This document shows, piece by piece, positions 44,693 to 57,158 of a stretch of DNA of 64,000 nt. The stretch covers positions 10,498,499-10,562,498 of the forward strand of contig CM026551.1 of assembly GCA_015143295.1 (NCBI GenBank). The letters are read 5' to 3'. The DNA is from Tetracentron sinense (Eukaryota > Streptophyta > Magnoliopsida > Trochodendrales > Trochodendraceae). How positions within the stretch are numbered: the stretch's first letter is position 1; every line of letters starts with the position of its first letter. The position numbers were made by a program, and so were the translations under genes. The notes below the pieces were generated by a model. The model was given only the letters and a program-made list of their open reading frames with translations, had not been told where the DNA came from and did no database searches.

Positions 44693-44803
44693 CCTTTGTC
44701 TTTTATTAACACGAAATAGGGAGAGTGCATTAAGAAAGAGTGGAGCTAGCACGTACTCCCCTACAATTAATGAGTTGGCCTAGAATGAAAGCATAGACTT
44801 AAT

Positions 44804-44994
44804 GGGGGGCGTTTGGATTGGATTTTATTAGCCGAATAATCAATTGTGATAAAATTGATTGTGTAGAAATTAACTCAACTTCGTATTCCATGCATACAAT
44901 TATTTGAAAAAATGATTATTTGGCAATTAATTTCTACACAATCAAATTTATCACAATTGATTTTCGGCTGATAAAAACCAATCCAAACGCCACC
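44804..44994. mobile_element. Foldback MITE, GGCGTTTGGATTGG type
   Basis: GGGCGTTTGGATTGGATTTT on the left mirrors AAAACCAATCCAAACGCCACC on the right, with long pairing in between (ATCAATTGTGATAAA / TTTATCACAATTGAT). Same family as 7096-7334. Confidence 0.75.
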
Positions 44995-46271
44995 TATACT
45001 TCAAGTCATAAATCAGACTAACAGGCTCATTCTCCTCTCAGAGGGGACTTAGGTAAAGCATGTTGAGTCGTCCAAACTAACCATGGATGGGCCTAGACCA
45101 TGCATCTTAGTAGGCCTTTCGTAGTACTAACAAAGAAAAAGAGAAAAAAGTATAGTTAGTGTCAACGGGTTGGGTTTGGGCTAGACTAGCCCAGCCTGAT
45201 TTGGCTAGTTTAATAACCGGGCCGGGCTCATCTTTAATTGGGCCAGGCAAGTGGGTGTTTTGAATATTTTTTATTAACGAGCCTTGTTGGGCTGGCCCAA
45301 TCTGGTTAGAAGTATCGTCCGGCTGTACTAAGATTCTAAGTCCAAGCCCACCCAACTATTTAATTGGGCCAAGCCACAAAACAGTGTGGCCCGTTGGATT
45401 CTTTGACTGTATCTCATATTGTACAATGTATATACTAAAATTCCGGGATCGTGTTCGATGAGGGTGTACCGTGTACATGTTGAAATCCCTACCCAGCTAC
45501 TCTTTTCTAACCTATAGCATAAACTAATCCTACTAACCAGCTAATATCCCAAAAATATAAATAATAATTAAAAAAATTTATTGTACTGAAATAATTCAAG
45601 TAGTTATCTAGGAGAACAAGTAGGAATATCCAGTTAGGATCTGCTTTAAATGCGGAGAAAAGCCAACAAGAACAAAAGAGGAGGTGGTCCCTCTCTTGCA
45701 TGCCTTATCTATGAACCTGTAATGGGTTTTTTTGTAGTCTTCTCAAGCTAATAAAAGCTACTCCCCTTTCTCCATGGACTTCTCTTGTTATGGGCTCCTT
45801 TTGTCCCTCTCCCTACTTTTTCTAATGTCTCTTCTTTGTTTTTACTTCTCATGTTGTTTTCTATTTTTGTGTACTTTATAACATTTTCTTGCTTTTTCAT
45901 AGTTCCTTGTTTTCTTCTTGCTAAAAAGATTCCCTCTTTTGGGATCAAAGATCAAACCAGGTTTTGAATTTGATAGTTTACCCTTTTTTCTCTTTTTTTT
46001 TTTCCTCATGTGTTACATCGAAAGGGGTGTGTTTGGCTACTGCAGAGATTGTGTCTTTGTCGAGGATAAGATGAGGGAAATGCCACCCATTGTTTGGCTA
46101 CAAAGAAAAAAAAACAAGGGTGAGGAAAGCATATTCAATAAGATGTTATATTTTAGCATGTAATTTGCGGGTCTTTGTCCATTAATCAAACCCTAACCAA
46201 TTCAAGAAATTGCTCCTATTATTCTTGTTGCCAAATGCACCCCAAATGGTCATTGATGTTAATGTTGTCAC

Positions 46272-46726
46272 CATAGTAACAAAGTCCTCTTATTTTTTAA
46301 AAAAGTTTCAAATTATACACGACTTTTTCGTCTATTAGTGCCATCTCGTATGGTTCACACAAGGTCTTCTTCGTAGAGGCTACGCTGGTGAAAGCGAGTC
46401 CATTCTAGAAGAAAGAAAGAAGTTTGTCAGAACAGTTGAATAGGAAGCCTAAGCTTGAAAGATTAATTCATAAAGTATTTGTAATTTTTGAAAAAATCGT
46501 AACCTTTTCAACAAGTTGCAACGGATTATTCATGATTTCTTTAAAAAAAATTATGAATAAATATCTAAAATACAAAATATATTTGTTTGTGATTCTTATA
46601 ATTAGAAGTTTTATTTTATATTTTATCATATCTTGTTTGATATTTTTTTTGATTATTTTTTAATTTTGGTAATTTTAAAAAAAATTCTAATATGAATAAT
46701 TCTCTAACTCCAACTTGTTAACTATA
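46272..46726. mobile_element. CATAGT-type MITE (copy 3)
   Basis: It starts CATAGTAACAAAGTCCTC and ends CCAACTTGTTAACTATA. It shares AATTCATAAAGTATTTG and the AT-rich right half with the copies at 52761 and 63601. The 8-bp duplication is not clear (GTTGTCAC versus ATTGTGGT), so it is older or altered. An unrelated stretch near 46340-46430 may be inserted. Confidence 0.6.
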
Positions 46727-46746
46727 ATTGTGGTGTGGACAATGTG

Positions 46747-46818
46747 GATCATATGTTTAGGCTCGATTACATCATTGGCTGCTCATATGTTTAGGCTCGA
46801 TTACATCATTGGCTCCTC
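46747..46818. repeat. 35-bp tandem duplication
   Basis: CATATGTTTAGGCTCGATTA plus CATCATTGGCT occurs twice back to back. Confidence 0.9.
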
Positions 46819-47145
46819 TTAAATCGAGTGTGATCATTTTTTCAGATGGGCACAAAACAACTGAACGCAACCTCATACACATGGCGATACGGTTACAATA
46901 GCCTGAGGGACATGCAATGAGAATCGAGGTACTTAGAGATGGGCGGGCTTGATGGCTTTGAGGCAAGGCCTGCTTTTGTGTCTGCACTTTTGTCCTGCAC
47001 TTTTGTCTCTAGTGTTAGGCTTAAAGATGAGCTAATCCTATTTAAAGGCCCTTTAAGAAAATGGGTCGGGCTTGGTGAAATTCTCATTTCTGGGCCTTCT
47101 GTGGTTTTGAAAATAGAATCCTACCAGCCCTACTCTCTGGCATCC

Positions 47146-47340
47146 CTACAGTCACCTCTTTTTTTCTTTTTGGTTCGAGATATGCGTTTAGGCTGCAACG
47201 CTGGTTAGGTGTTAGTTTCTGTTCAAATAGTGGGCGGGTGAAGAGTATATACAAACTTTCACCCTCTCGGGAATGGAACCGGTACCTCTCCCCAAAGGAG
47301 AGGATATACGACCACTAGGGCTTTGTGTCTACAGTCACCT
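47146..47340 (-). mobile_element. Full-length tRNA-derived SINE with a 12-bp target duplication
   Basis: The body is 47158-47328, flanked by CTACAGTCACCT (47146-47157 and 47329-47340). On the minus strand it begins AAAGCCCTAGTGGTCGTATA (box A region), continues GGTACCGGTTCCATTCCC (box B region) and ends CTCGAACCAAAAAG plus an A-rich tail. It is the most complete of three copies in this window. Confidence 0.85.
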
Positions 47341-47994
47341 GTTAAAGCAAGAATTTTTATTTTTTTATTTTTTTTTTTGCGGAAAGAAGACAGGTGCTGG
47401 TTTGTTGGAGAGTAGGGTTAGCACAGTTCATTGAAAATAACCCGGCTGCAATTGGATGGCTATGATGTTGTGGGGCGACGTGGCTCACTCTGAGTTGTCC
47501 AATGTCCCAAGAGAAAGGAGCGTGTGGTTGAACGTGTAATTCACGTGCATGCATTGGTTTATGGGACCCAGACTTTCTGACAAATCTGATCTTGATATGC
47601 CACCTACATAAAATGGAAAGAGACAACTGCTAGCCTTACTCTCTGGAACTAGATAAAACCACATACTCGCTTTTCCTAATAGACACGTGTCCGCTGATAT
47701 TAAATTGTCATACCTAAATTACCAAAACACCCCCTTCTATAGACCGTTTCTGTCACTCCTGCTCAAAAGAAAGTTCTGCTAGCCTTCCTATAAATGGAAG
47801 AAATTTTCCTTTCTTGAAACAGAAATAAAAAATCCATCAGAACTGAGAGTCTTAGATAAAGTGAAAAGAAAAGGTAAAAAATTCTCTCTTTGATAATTAA
47901 TCTACATTTGTCATATTATATTCTCCATCCCTCTCTCTCTCCTTCATCAGTTCATCTGCAACCTGCAAAGTGCTTAGGCTTTCTGGGTTTCTGG

Positions 47995-48334
47995 GTATCT
48001 TGAGTTCAGCTCCATGTATGTGGTTTTTAATGGAAATTTTTTAATGGGTATTGGGTAGACTCATTTTTGTTATGAGTTCTCCTCATACCATTCCCTTTTG
48101 TTTGGTTATTATTATGGTATTTATTGGAAACTCTGTAATTGGTATTGATTTTCTATGTGATTTTCCCAGAAACTCTCTTCTAATTTATTCCATTTTCTTT
48201 TTCTTTCTCTTTTACTTGTTATTGGACATCTGTAATGGGTATGATTATCTTTGTTGTTTTGATTTTTCTTTTCACAATCTAAGACATTGTAGTTCTTTTA
48301 TTATTATTAATTTGTTTTTTGTGGGGTTTTTCAG
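47995..48334 (+). other. Probable leader intron of LOL1
   Basis: A GTATCT donor at 47995 and a T-rich acceptor TTTTTCAG ending at 48334 would remove a very U-rich stretch upstream of the LOL1 start. This is inferred from splice-like ends and composition. Confidence 0.45.
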
Positions 48335-48336
48335 AA

Positions 48337-48393
48337 ATGGTGGGAATGGGAGAAAGAGTTCTGTTTGCTGTGCTTGAAGCTGCAAGCTTTTAA
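48337..48393 (+). CDS. Upstream open reading frame in the LOL1 leader
   Basis: An 18-codon frame (MVGMGERVLFAVLEAASF) starts three bases into the putative second leader exon and ends 37 bases before the LOL1 ATG, in the same frame but closed by TAA. If transcribed, it could lower LOL1 translation. Whether the peptide matters is unknown. Confidence 0.4.
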   Translation: MVGMGERVLFAVLEAASF

Positions 48394-48430
48394 AAGCTTG
48401 GAGGAGGAAGTATACCTTGTGAGATAAGCA

Positions 48431-50617
48431 ATGCCAGTTCCTCTCGCCCCTCTCGCCCCTTATCCGACACCTCCGGCACCATTTACGCCACCGCCAAATG
48501 GTATCACACTCAGTTTTGCACTAGTTTTAGCCTAAAATCAATTTGAGTTTTCTTCTATTCTGTATTAATTTAGGATAACTATACCTTTAGTATACTAATG
48601 TGGAAAATATGCACTATTGTAATTGAAATTCTTTTTCAGAATGTTAGCATTAGTACTGTCTAAGGTTTGAAGTTGATCTGTAATTAGGCCCTTCAGATCA
48701 AGGAAATTTGAGGGGATTTGGGTAAATCCAATTCAACGTGTCTGAAAATTTCTGATATTAAGAAGTTCTGTAATTATGGATGAATTGTACTGTTACTACG
48801 TTTAGATTGTAGTGTTCATAGTTCAAGAGCTTAATTGCCGCGAAATTTCTTCTTTTGCATTAGTGGAAGTTGCTCTGCTTTATTAATTTTGGGGGGGCGG
48901 GGGAGATGTAGAAACATGTTAATCTTGATCTAATTGACGCAAAACTATGCTTCGTCTTCAGGTGCACAGAGCCAGCTTGTGTGTTCTGGCTGTCGAAACC
49001 TCCTTCTCTACCCAGTTGGAGCAACTTCTGTATGTTGTGCTGTTTGCAATGCAGTGACAGCCGCGCCACCTCCTGGTATTAATTTTGTTCTTTCTTAGAT
49101 TTTTGGTTTATAATGCTGCATATTATACCAACTGAATGATCTACAATTCTGTTTTTCTCTTCAATCTAAATGGTAATAGAAAGCTTGAGCTTTGTAAACT
49201 ATCATATTCATGTGCTGGATTTCTAATAGGCCCGGAAATGGCTCAGTTGGTCTGTGGAGGCTGCCACACTTTACTGATGTACATGCGTGGTGCAACAAGC
49301 GTACAATGTTCTTGCTGTCATACCATCAACCTAGCATTGGAAGGTATTAAAAAGAGATATATAAAAATCTCTCTCAAATCATTTTTAGATCAGAAACTCT
49401 GAAAATTGAGTTGAACTGGTTGAGAATTAGAGATTTATGTATATTGTGGCAGCGAATCAGGTTGCACATGTCAATTGTGGGAACTGCCGGATGCTGTTGA
49501 TGTACCAATATGGAGCACGATCAGTGAAATGTGCAGTTTGCAATTTTGTGACATCGGTTGGGGTCAGTGTACTACTCTTTTTTACTTTAAATCTCCATCC
49601 CCAGTACATGAAAACTACACCGATGACTCAGTTTCATGTCTGTATGTAACAAAATTTGCCGAATTTTAAAAAAATTCACGAATTTTAGGTGTGCTGAACT
49701 ATTTGCGAATTTTAGGTTTGCCAAATTATTCACTAATAATTCGTAAAAAACGCAAATAATTTGGCAAGTAAACTGCTTATTTTGTACATTATTTAATCAA
49801 ATTGTTGGATATATATTTATAATTATTAAATTTTTTTTATTTTTCCCAAAATTTCCAAACTTGACCCTGCCGAATTATTTACGAACCCCGACTTTGTCAC
49901 TATGCTTGTAATGTTGGGTTTAAGAAGCAAACAAGATTTCCAATCAAGAAAATGGAATTCAATTACAGTATAGGACTTTAACTTTGGTACTCATTAAATT
50001 CAAGTAAATAATCAATGAACTTGACAGAGGTTGGTGACTGAAAATCATCCTCAAACACATATAGAAGGGAAGTTTATACACGATGATATTTTATGGACAG
50101 TTTTCTTACTATAATATTTTGACTTTACGCTAAAAACCAATTGCTTGGTGCTGAGCTTTTTTTAAACCTGTTCATCAATGCGCCAATAGGAAAACACCTC
50201 CTACGTACTCCCCATGTTTGTCAGATTCTATATCCAAGCATACAACTTATTGAGCACCATTTATCATGCAGTAGAATAGCCAGGTATTTGTATTTGTTTA
50301 GGGTATCGGTGTCCACACGATGCTGATCCTGGTGAGTTACAATTTAAGTAGTTATAAGATATGATTTTATCATATATAGTAAAATTGGTTTAGTATTTCA
50401 CAAGCTTTTAATAATTTTCTTCCTTCCCACTTTGCTTGATATATTTTTTTTCATTCAAAAGTGTGAACAACATGCTGTAGAATATTGCTCTAAAGTGTTA
50501 GACAATAGTCAATATGCTAAAACTGACATTCTCCTTTTTTTCGGGTGTTTTTTGTTTGTTGTGTGTTGCTTGATGCAGGCTTCACCGAGCACTACTGAAC
50601 AGAAGTTCAATAACTGA
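48431..50617 (+). CDS. LOL1: LSD1-like zinc-finger protein LOL1
   Basis: Five exons: 48431-48500, 48962-49075, 49230-49343, 49453-49562 and 50579-50617, giving 148 residues (the Arabidopsis LOL1 is about 154). After a Pro-rich start ([17 protein letters not shown]) come three LSD1-type zinc fingers: [40 protein letters not shown] and [20 protein letters not shown]. All twelve cysteines are present. It ends [12 protein letters not shown], very close to the Arabidopsis end. Fingers 2 and 3 each begin on their own exon. Family role: LOL1 promotes cell death and works opposite to LSD1, probably as a nuclear protein-interaction scaffold. Intron 4 contains a CATAGT-type MITE. Its neighbour is the RING pseudogene at 36.9-39.3 kb. 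Confidence 0.94.
49642..49904. mobile_element. CATAGT-type MITE (copy 4) in LOL1 intron 4
   Basis: It starts GTATGTAACAAAATTTGCCG and ends CGAACCCCGACTTTGTCACTATG. It shares AATCAAATTGTT and TATATTTATAATTATTAA with copy 1. The target duplication is not clear. Confidence 0.65.
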
Positions 50618-51229
50618 AATTCTGAAACAGCAAACTGCGCGAAATAAAGACATCTGAGAGTCCGTTCTCGCTTCTTAAGGCATCCCACTTAATTTCACTT
50701 GTCGGAAATCGCTTCCTCTAGATAAATGTATAGAGCTTTTTCCTCCCTTTTTTTTTATTGCAGTTGGAAACTTTCAGGTATGACTTGGTTTTCCTTCTCA
50801 TGTTTGTAGCAGTGGCATGAAGTACACGGCATATATATATTTCAGATATATTCTGTTCTCAAATTATCGAATGATCCAACTACTTATTAATAGATTTTTC
50901 TGCCATTTAAGATGATGGACTGAATCAAACAATTCAAGAAAAATGCCTGGAGAGTGGAGAATTTTACAGAAGGGATGTTGAAGTGAAGATTTACCAGGAA
51001 ACCTTGTTATCCACGGTTGATGATGCTGTAGTGTTTTAACTTTGAATCAGCTCCGTGAGGCATTTTAGAATTTAGTAAAAGAAGCTCTAAAGAAAGATAC
51101 TAACACTAGTTAACTCCGACATGGGTAATCCTCCATCTATATTTTGTCGATAAATCATGGAAGATAATGCCTTTTTGTACTTCTTTTCAGTCCATTCACA
51201 GTATACAAAAGATCAGAGATTTAGGTTGC

Positions 51230-51550
51230 ATTTGGATAAACTTTTAAGTTGACTTGTACCGACTTTTGGCTTAAAAGTGATAGAAATCACGTTTGGTGAT
51301 CCACGTAACTTTTGACTGCGTGCATGATCCACATAATTTTTGACTTCTTGCAAAACTCAAAAGTCAATAAAAGTCAGAAAAATAACTTCTCTAGGAAGCT
51401 AACCCAAGGAAACTTCCCCAGATAGTCGACATTTTAAATTTTTTTCAAAAATTACTTTTCTTGATAGTTTTTGTAAAAAAATCCTCTTCTTAGAGAAGTT
51501 CATATGATAAAACTGACTTTTGATCCACAGATTTCCTAGTAGAGGCTCCA
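51230..51550. repeat. Probable inverted-repeat element remnant
   Basis: TTGCATTTGGATAAACTTTT and repeated AACTTTTGACT/AAAAGTCA words with partial mirror symmetry suggest a degenerate MITE. The ends are not defined. Confidence 0.35.
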
Positions 51551-51609
51551 TCTAATGTTTATTCTTAACTGCGATAACTTGTGAATTTTGTGTGCAAACC
51601 AACCTCTCT

Positions 51610-51758
51610 TTACCCTATGTTTGGTAGCCGAGAAAATATTTAAAAGGAGATAAAAGGAAAGAAAATGGGAACACAACTAAAAATTGTAGTAGAAATCCAA
51701 AATTTTCTTTCCTTTTCCATGTTTTCACTTATTTTCTTGGCAACCAAACATAGCATTA
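51610..51758. mobile_element. Tourist-like MITE (copy 1), TTA duplication
   Basis: The element at 51613-51755 lies between TTA trinucleotides. It starts CCCTATGTTTGGTAGCCGAG and ends CTTGGCAACCAAACATAGCA. AAATTGTAGTAGAAATCCAAAA is its central conserved part. The 3-bp TTA duplication fits PIF/Harbinger. Confidence 0.8.
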
Positions 51759-52233
51759 GGGTGGCTGGTTTATTATGGAGGCATGATAAAACAGAAATCC
51801 CAATATCTTTCTAGTCTCTTCTATTGGACAAGCAAATTTTTGCAGGCCAACCCTTTGTACAAGTGCTAAGATAGTCTAGTCACCTTCCATATATGCTTTA
51901 AGTACCTTTCACAAGGTGAGAGAAAATCCAAAACAGCTTCACCAAAGATGTGATTTTCACTTTAGTTGAACCTCTTATCACAATGCAGGCCCAATTATAT
52001 GGTTAATTTTACTAGATTTCCCTATAGATGAGAGGGATGGCTAGATAACCTTGTTTTGTCTACAATGTTGTTCATCCACATGAGTAATGCTGATATTTTA
52101 AACTCTGCCTAAATTATTTGAACAAGACAGAAACATCAATTCTAAAAATGACCATAAAACTAACATCACCCACAAAAAGAAAAACATTCTAATAAACTAA
52201 AAGAAAATTAGATATTTAACATTAATTGAGATT

Positions 52234-52334
52234 TTCCCAACCCTTTTAAAACTCAAAGGGTGCCTTTGTTTTACTTTCCAAACCCTTTTAAAACTCAAAG
52301 GGTGCCTCTGTTTTACTTTCCAAACCCTTTGAGG
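52234..52334. repeat. 42-bp tandem repeat, about 2.4 copies
   Basis: ACCCTTTTAAAACTCAAAGG plus GTGCCTYTGTTTTACTTTCC repeats with period 42 (52241, 52283, and partly from 52325). Each unit contains a small palindrome. Confidence 0.9.
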
Positions 52335-52760
52335 CAAGGATTAGTCCGTTTGGGTCGACTCAGAAATTTCCCTACGGACACCAAGGTATATCATGAGAAT
52401 ACAATGCCTTTGTTATTCTTTTATCTGCATCATAAACCTCCAATTCCATCAGCATCCAGACCCAACTTAACTATGGAAAATCTCAACCCATCTTTCCTCT
52501 CTTGTAAAGTAATTATTGTTCGAACTTAGAGACCCCAAAAAAATACATGCCAAGAGGATTATTGTTATGATTGTGTTTTGTATTCTGGTTGATTGTTAGT
52601 TTGAATTGCACCCCAAAATTTTTAGGGGTTACGTGAACAATTTTTAAAATTTACGTCATTCTTCGGGGATATAAAACTCTGTTATCATTAGGTTTTTTTC
52701 ATTGCACAAAAAAAGAAAGAAAAGGAGGGCAACGAGAATTATAATCGTTTTCACATGAAA

Positions 52761-53122
52761 TTAGTGACAGGATCTCTCTAATTTTTTAGACCAGTTCTTC
52801 AATTTTTTTCAAAAAAGTTTCGAATAATACCATACTTTCCATTGAACGATTAATTCATAAAGTATTTGCGACTTTTGGAAAAAAAAAAAAATACAACTAA
52901 AAAAATCATGAATTAAATACGAATTATCACGGCTTTTTAAAAAATGTCTCGAAATCTAATATATATATATATATATATTTTTATAGTTTCATAATTACTA
53001 ATTTTATATTATATTTTTTATATCTTGCCGATATTTTTTTGATTTATTTTCTTAAATTTTGCCAATTTTTCTCAAGAAAAAAAAATAGACAAATAATTCC
53101 CAAACCCCACTTGGTAGCTATG
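52761..53122. mobile_element. CATAGT-type MITE (copy 5)
   Basis: It starts TTAGTGACAGGATCTC and ends CAAACCCCACTTGGTAGCTATG. It shares GAACGATTAATTCATAAAGT and ATTTGCGACTTTTGGAAAAA with copy 7 at 63601. Target duplication not seen. Confidence 0.6.
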
Positions 53123-54184
53123 TCCCCCCAGAAGTTGGAGTATTATCTATAGTAGAGTCAGACTTCTGGAGGAAGCTGAAGGAACTCCCTGACAAATGCT
53201 CAAGCAGCCAAATGGTGCAATTTGAGAATTGCAAGAGGAAGCAGCAAATTGCAACCTAAAACCATGCAAAAGTTGGTTTGGAAATTGAAACCCACATTTA
53301 GGAGGCATGTCCATAAGCTCTTGCGCCAATTGAGCCAGCCCAAGTTATGGGCCGGCAAGGCCTACTTGAGTTTTCTAGAGCTACGTAGAGTATGGGCTGA
53401 ATTTCGGAATCAGTCTTGTTCAAGGAATACGCTTTTGAACCCACGAACATAAAATTTCATTTATGGTAGTCCGCAATGGAGCCTTGATTATGGCTATAGA
53501 TGGGCCAGGCCGGCCCTTGTTAGGCCTAGTTCTAATCAGGCTTCATAAAGCTAGGAAACTTGACCTCGCATCTCTTTCCAAACAATCACTCTTATAGTCA
53601 TTGAAGTGTTTAATAAGTTGAGTTTGAATATGAGGTGGAGCTCTGCTTAAGTCAGTGACTGTTTTGTAATTATTGAGAGAACTTCCAATAATTTACAAGA
53701 CTGCAACCATCTATACATTAAAAGGGGGGAGCTCCGTTCAAACACCTTGAAGTAGAGCTTAGTTCTGCCTCCTCCTTAAACTCTATAAGTTCTAGATGTT
53801 ATTAGGGTTATCAACGGGTCGAATTCGGGCTGGATCTACCTAGATCTGAATCCAATCCGATTAAGAATCCGACAGATTCGAATCCGATTCGAGATCCGTC
53901 GGATCATGAATTAATCAAGTAGTGGTATCCTCAAAGCAACAATCCCTAGCCCCGCCCAAGGAAATACGGGCTCCATTCTTTGATTCTGGCCTAGACTTCG
54001 GGCTTAAAGAACGGCCCGGCCTGGTGCGGCCAATTGATACACCTAGCCTTGATATCATCTATCTAATGTTAGCTATTAGTGTTAATGGTAGTCCCTTTTG
54101 AGGGGAATGCCATCATCATTTTATTTGGAAATGGTTCTCTGTGATGTTTATATGCCTTTGAGCCCTTGTTTCATTATTATTTTT

Positions 54185-55000
54185 TCCCTCACTCTGTTAA
54201 TATCGTAAATCTAAGGTTGGTAAACGAACTAAAATACTCATGAATAAATCGGATCGGCTCTTTTTTCTTTCTTTTTTGGTGTCGGCGTACATTAGTAGAG
54301 TCAGTATGGGAGTTTGTTTATTTAATAAACGAACCAAGCTTGAATTTAAATTGCAAGCTCATTAGGTTAATGAGTCGAGTTCGAACATAAATACACTCAG
54401 TTTATTTAATATTATTAAATATATAAAATATTTTATTATCTATTATATGTATTTAAGTATGTTAAGATAATTATTAAATTAAGTATTTATTATAAGTAAT
54501 TGAGTATGTTAATTATCTATAATAATTCACATATGTATTAAGTTTTGATCTGGCCAATTGATTAAAAATAAAAGAATCTAGATCTTTGATTTTTTTTTAA
54601 ATAGAAATACAACAAATTGATTAAATGAGCTCAAGCTTGGTTCTTTTAGGTAAAATAATGGAGCCCAACTAAGCTCAAACCAATAGTTTTATTCACAAAT
54701 CATGGATCGAGCTTAATAATAATGCTATGTTTGGTTGCCAAGAAAATAAGTAAAAACATGGAAAAGAAAAAAAAAATAGATAAAATATAACTAAAAATTG
54801 TAATAAAAATCTAAAATTTTTTTTTCTTTTCCATGTTTTCACCTATTTTCTCAACAGTCAAACATAGCATAATAGTAAAACTCGGGTTGAGCTCAAAGAC
54901 CCTTATTACTTAACAAGCTAAGCATGAACGCCTTATTACTCAGCTTAGCCTGCCTCAATTACACACATACCTAAATCCCAAACACGTCTTTTTAAAATAT
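54185..55000. other. Repeat-derived AT-rich DNA with a nested MITE
   Basis: AAGCTTGAATTTAAATTGCAAG…GAGCTCAAGCTTGG words mark a degenerate member of the GAGCTC-type hAT-like family. The Tourist-like MITE at 54723-54869 sits inside it. Confidence 0.45.
54720..54872. mobile_element. Tourist-like MITE (copy 2), TAA duplication
   Basis: The element at 54723-54869 lies between TAA trinucleotides. It starts TGCTATGTTTGGTTGCCAAG and ends CAACAGTCAAACATAGCA. Confidence 0.8.
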
Positions 55001-55029
55001 AGAGGGCGTGATGGAGATTGTTTTATAAG

Positions 55030-55245
55030 GCAAAGGATTGTCTCTAGCATATATGCCAAAAATTGGTCTCCAGCATCAACACATCATCTAACACGTGGCA
55101 ATAAAAAAGAAGAAGCCATTTCATTTTCTCACATGTTTTGGACTTCTCTCCACAAGATATCTCTCTAACTTTTTATCGCCACATGTCGAGGATGTGTCGG
55201 GTTGAACCCGGACCAAATTTTTGGCATCTTCCATAGATAATCCCA
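55030..55245. mobile_element. Foldback element, ATTGTCTCTAGC…ATGCCAAAAA type
   Basis: ATGCCAAAAATTGGTC on the left mirrors GGACCAAATTTTTGGCAT on the right, and ACACATCATCTAACACGTGG mirrors CCACATGTCGAGGATGTGTC. It is the best preserved of three copies. Confidence 0.68.
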
Positions 55246-56056
55246 TGCCGTTCCATAATTGAATAGCTAATCTAGTCATAGTCACTGACTTTGCCATGAA
55301 TAGCATTGAAGAGCTACCTTACCATTTTCATAATTATTTACTCCTCGACATTGACTCTTATGAATTGCAGACATGATAACTACCGGTGGTTATACTTTCC
55401 ATATATTATCGGTTGTTATACCGTCCCATATTATATATGATAGAAAAGTTGGGATAGTTTATGGTTTGTGGGTAAAGGTGCATCTCAAGGGGTTAGTCCT
55501 TCCTTGTCAGCGTTGGGACACCATCCGTTATTAAAAAAAAATAAAAAATTGTAAAGATAGATTCAAACATAACTGAACCAATGAACCTGTCAACTCTGGG
55601 CTAAGCGGTTTAAAGTGTACAAACTATAATTATATAATAAAATATAATTTGAATTCTATTAAAACCGAAACTTATAAAAATTATACATATATAATTATTA
55701 GTAAAATTGCATGTACTTAGCAGAAAGTAATTTTTTTATGAATAAGAATAAGAACATGATTCAAAATGACTAATACATATGCTAACCGTGAGATAGACCC
55801 AGGGGTGGAGCCACATGGGGCAACCTGAAATTTTGGGAAAAAAACATACTAATAGTATTAATAGCATTGAGAGTTGAGAGGGGCGGAGCTGAGGGGATGG
55901 GGGCTCTAACCCCCCTCCTAAACTTTTGAGAAAAATATTATTCTTTACAAAACCGGACACAAACAGACAAGATTTGCTTATGAATTTGGTCCCCTAGATG
56001 CAATAAGCGTTATGAACCTCAACATATTTGTTGCCCTAAAGGTATGCATATATATA

Positions 56057-56360
56057 TTCTTTTTAAAATTAAAAAATCTAATAAATTAATTTATAGATAC
56101 TAAAATTTTATATTTAGAATATATTAGTGGGACTCGCCCATAGACTCTCTTATGGGTGTGTAATAATGGGACCCACAAATTAATTATTCTTATGAAAACG
56201 TAAAGTTATGAATTTTAATTTTCTTTTTAAATTAAAAATCTAATAAATTAATTTATAGAGTACTAAATATTTTATATTTAGAATATATTAGTGGGACTTA
56301 TCCATAGACTCTCTTCTGAGTGTGTAATAATGGGACCCACAAATTAATTATTCTTATGGA
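56057..56360. repeat. 164-bp tandem duplication
   Basis: The segment with AATATATTAGTGGGACT and GTGTGTAATAATGGGACCC occurs from 56057 and again from 56221, with small differences. A related TATTAGTGGGTCCC word appears at 59215. Confidence 0.85.
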
Positions 56361-57158
56361 TACAAATTAAACCTATTGGCATTAAATTTAAGTAATCTAG
56401 TTAGATTAAGAAACTATAAGTAAGAATTCTACTACTTTGATTAAAGTATATAGAATTTAATAAAATTACTTTATTAGACATACAAATATAATAGATATAC
56501 TTTTATTATATAATATATGGATAATAATGTCTAGAAAAAGTTACAAAAAATAATTATTTTATAAACAATTTTTAAAAAAAATTGTTTGTCAGCAATGCTT
56601 ATGCCTTGAACGTATTAATTTTGAAAAAATAAAATTAACATTTACTCATAAGCAATTATGTTCTTTGAATCTTTGATTGTTTACTTTAATTGAGTAAAAA
56701 CAGTAAGGCCGCAAAATTTGAGGTAGTACTTGTGTCCATTTTCTCTTTATATGTTTCAATTGGGTCTCCTTTACTGGTTATCGGCCAGAAGATTGACAAC
56801 AATACTTTGGAAGCGTCACGTAATCTTATGCATGTCAAATAAAACATTGTCCACGCAAATGAAAACTTTAGTTGACATGCACAAAAATATGTGACTTGTC
56901 CTTCTGTTTCCAACGCAAGTACTTAAACCCTTGTCATTTAGGTTAGAAGGCCGGCAACTCTGCCAAAGCAGTTGTGACTCCAAATGAGTTCTTTTTCTTT
57001 TCTTACAAAATCTGATTTGAGGGTATACATCAGACTCTTAAGGCTTTTTTCTTTTATATATATAATATAGCATCATAATAGAGAGCTTGGATACATGTAG
57101 GGCATATGAACCCCATGCAATACTTTGGAAAGATTATATATAATTATTATTTCTATTA

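Noticed and set aside
48051..48377. A 108-codon hydrophobic open frame before LOL1
   Set aside because: It coincides with a T-rich probable leader intron, and poly-U sequence gives Phe/Leu/Ile-rich chance peptides.
53147..53452. Open frames on both strands around 53.2 kb
   Set aside because: They are short, overlap each other on opposite strands, match no family I know and adjoin a MITE end.
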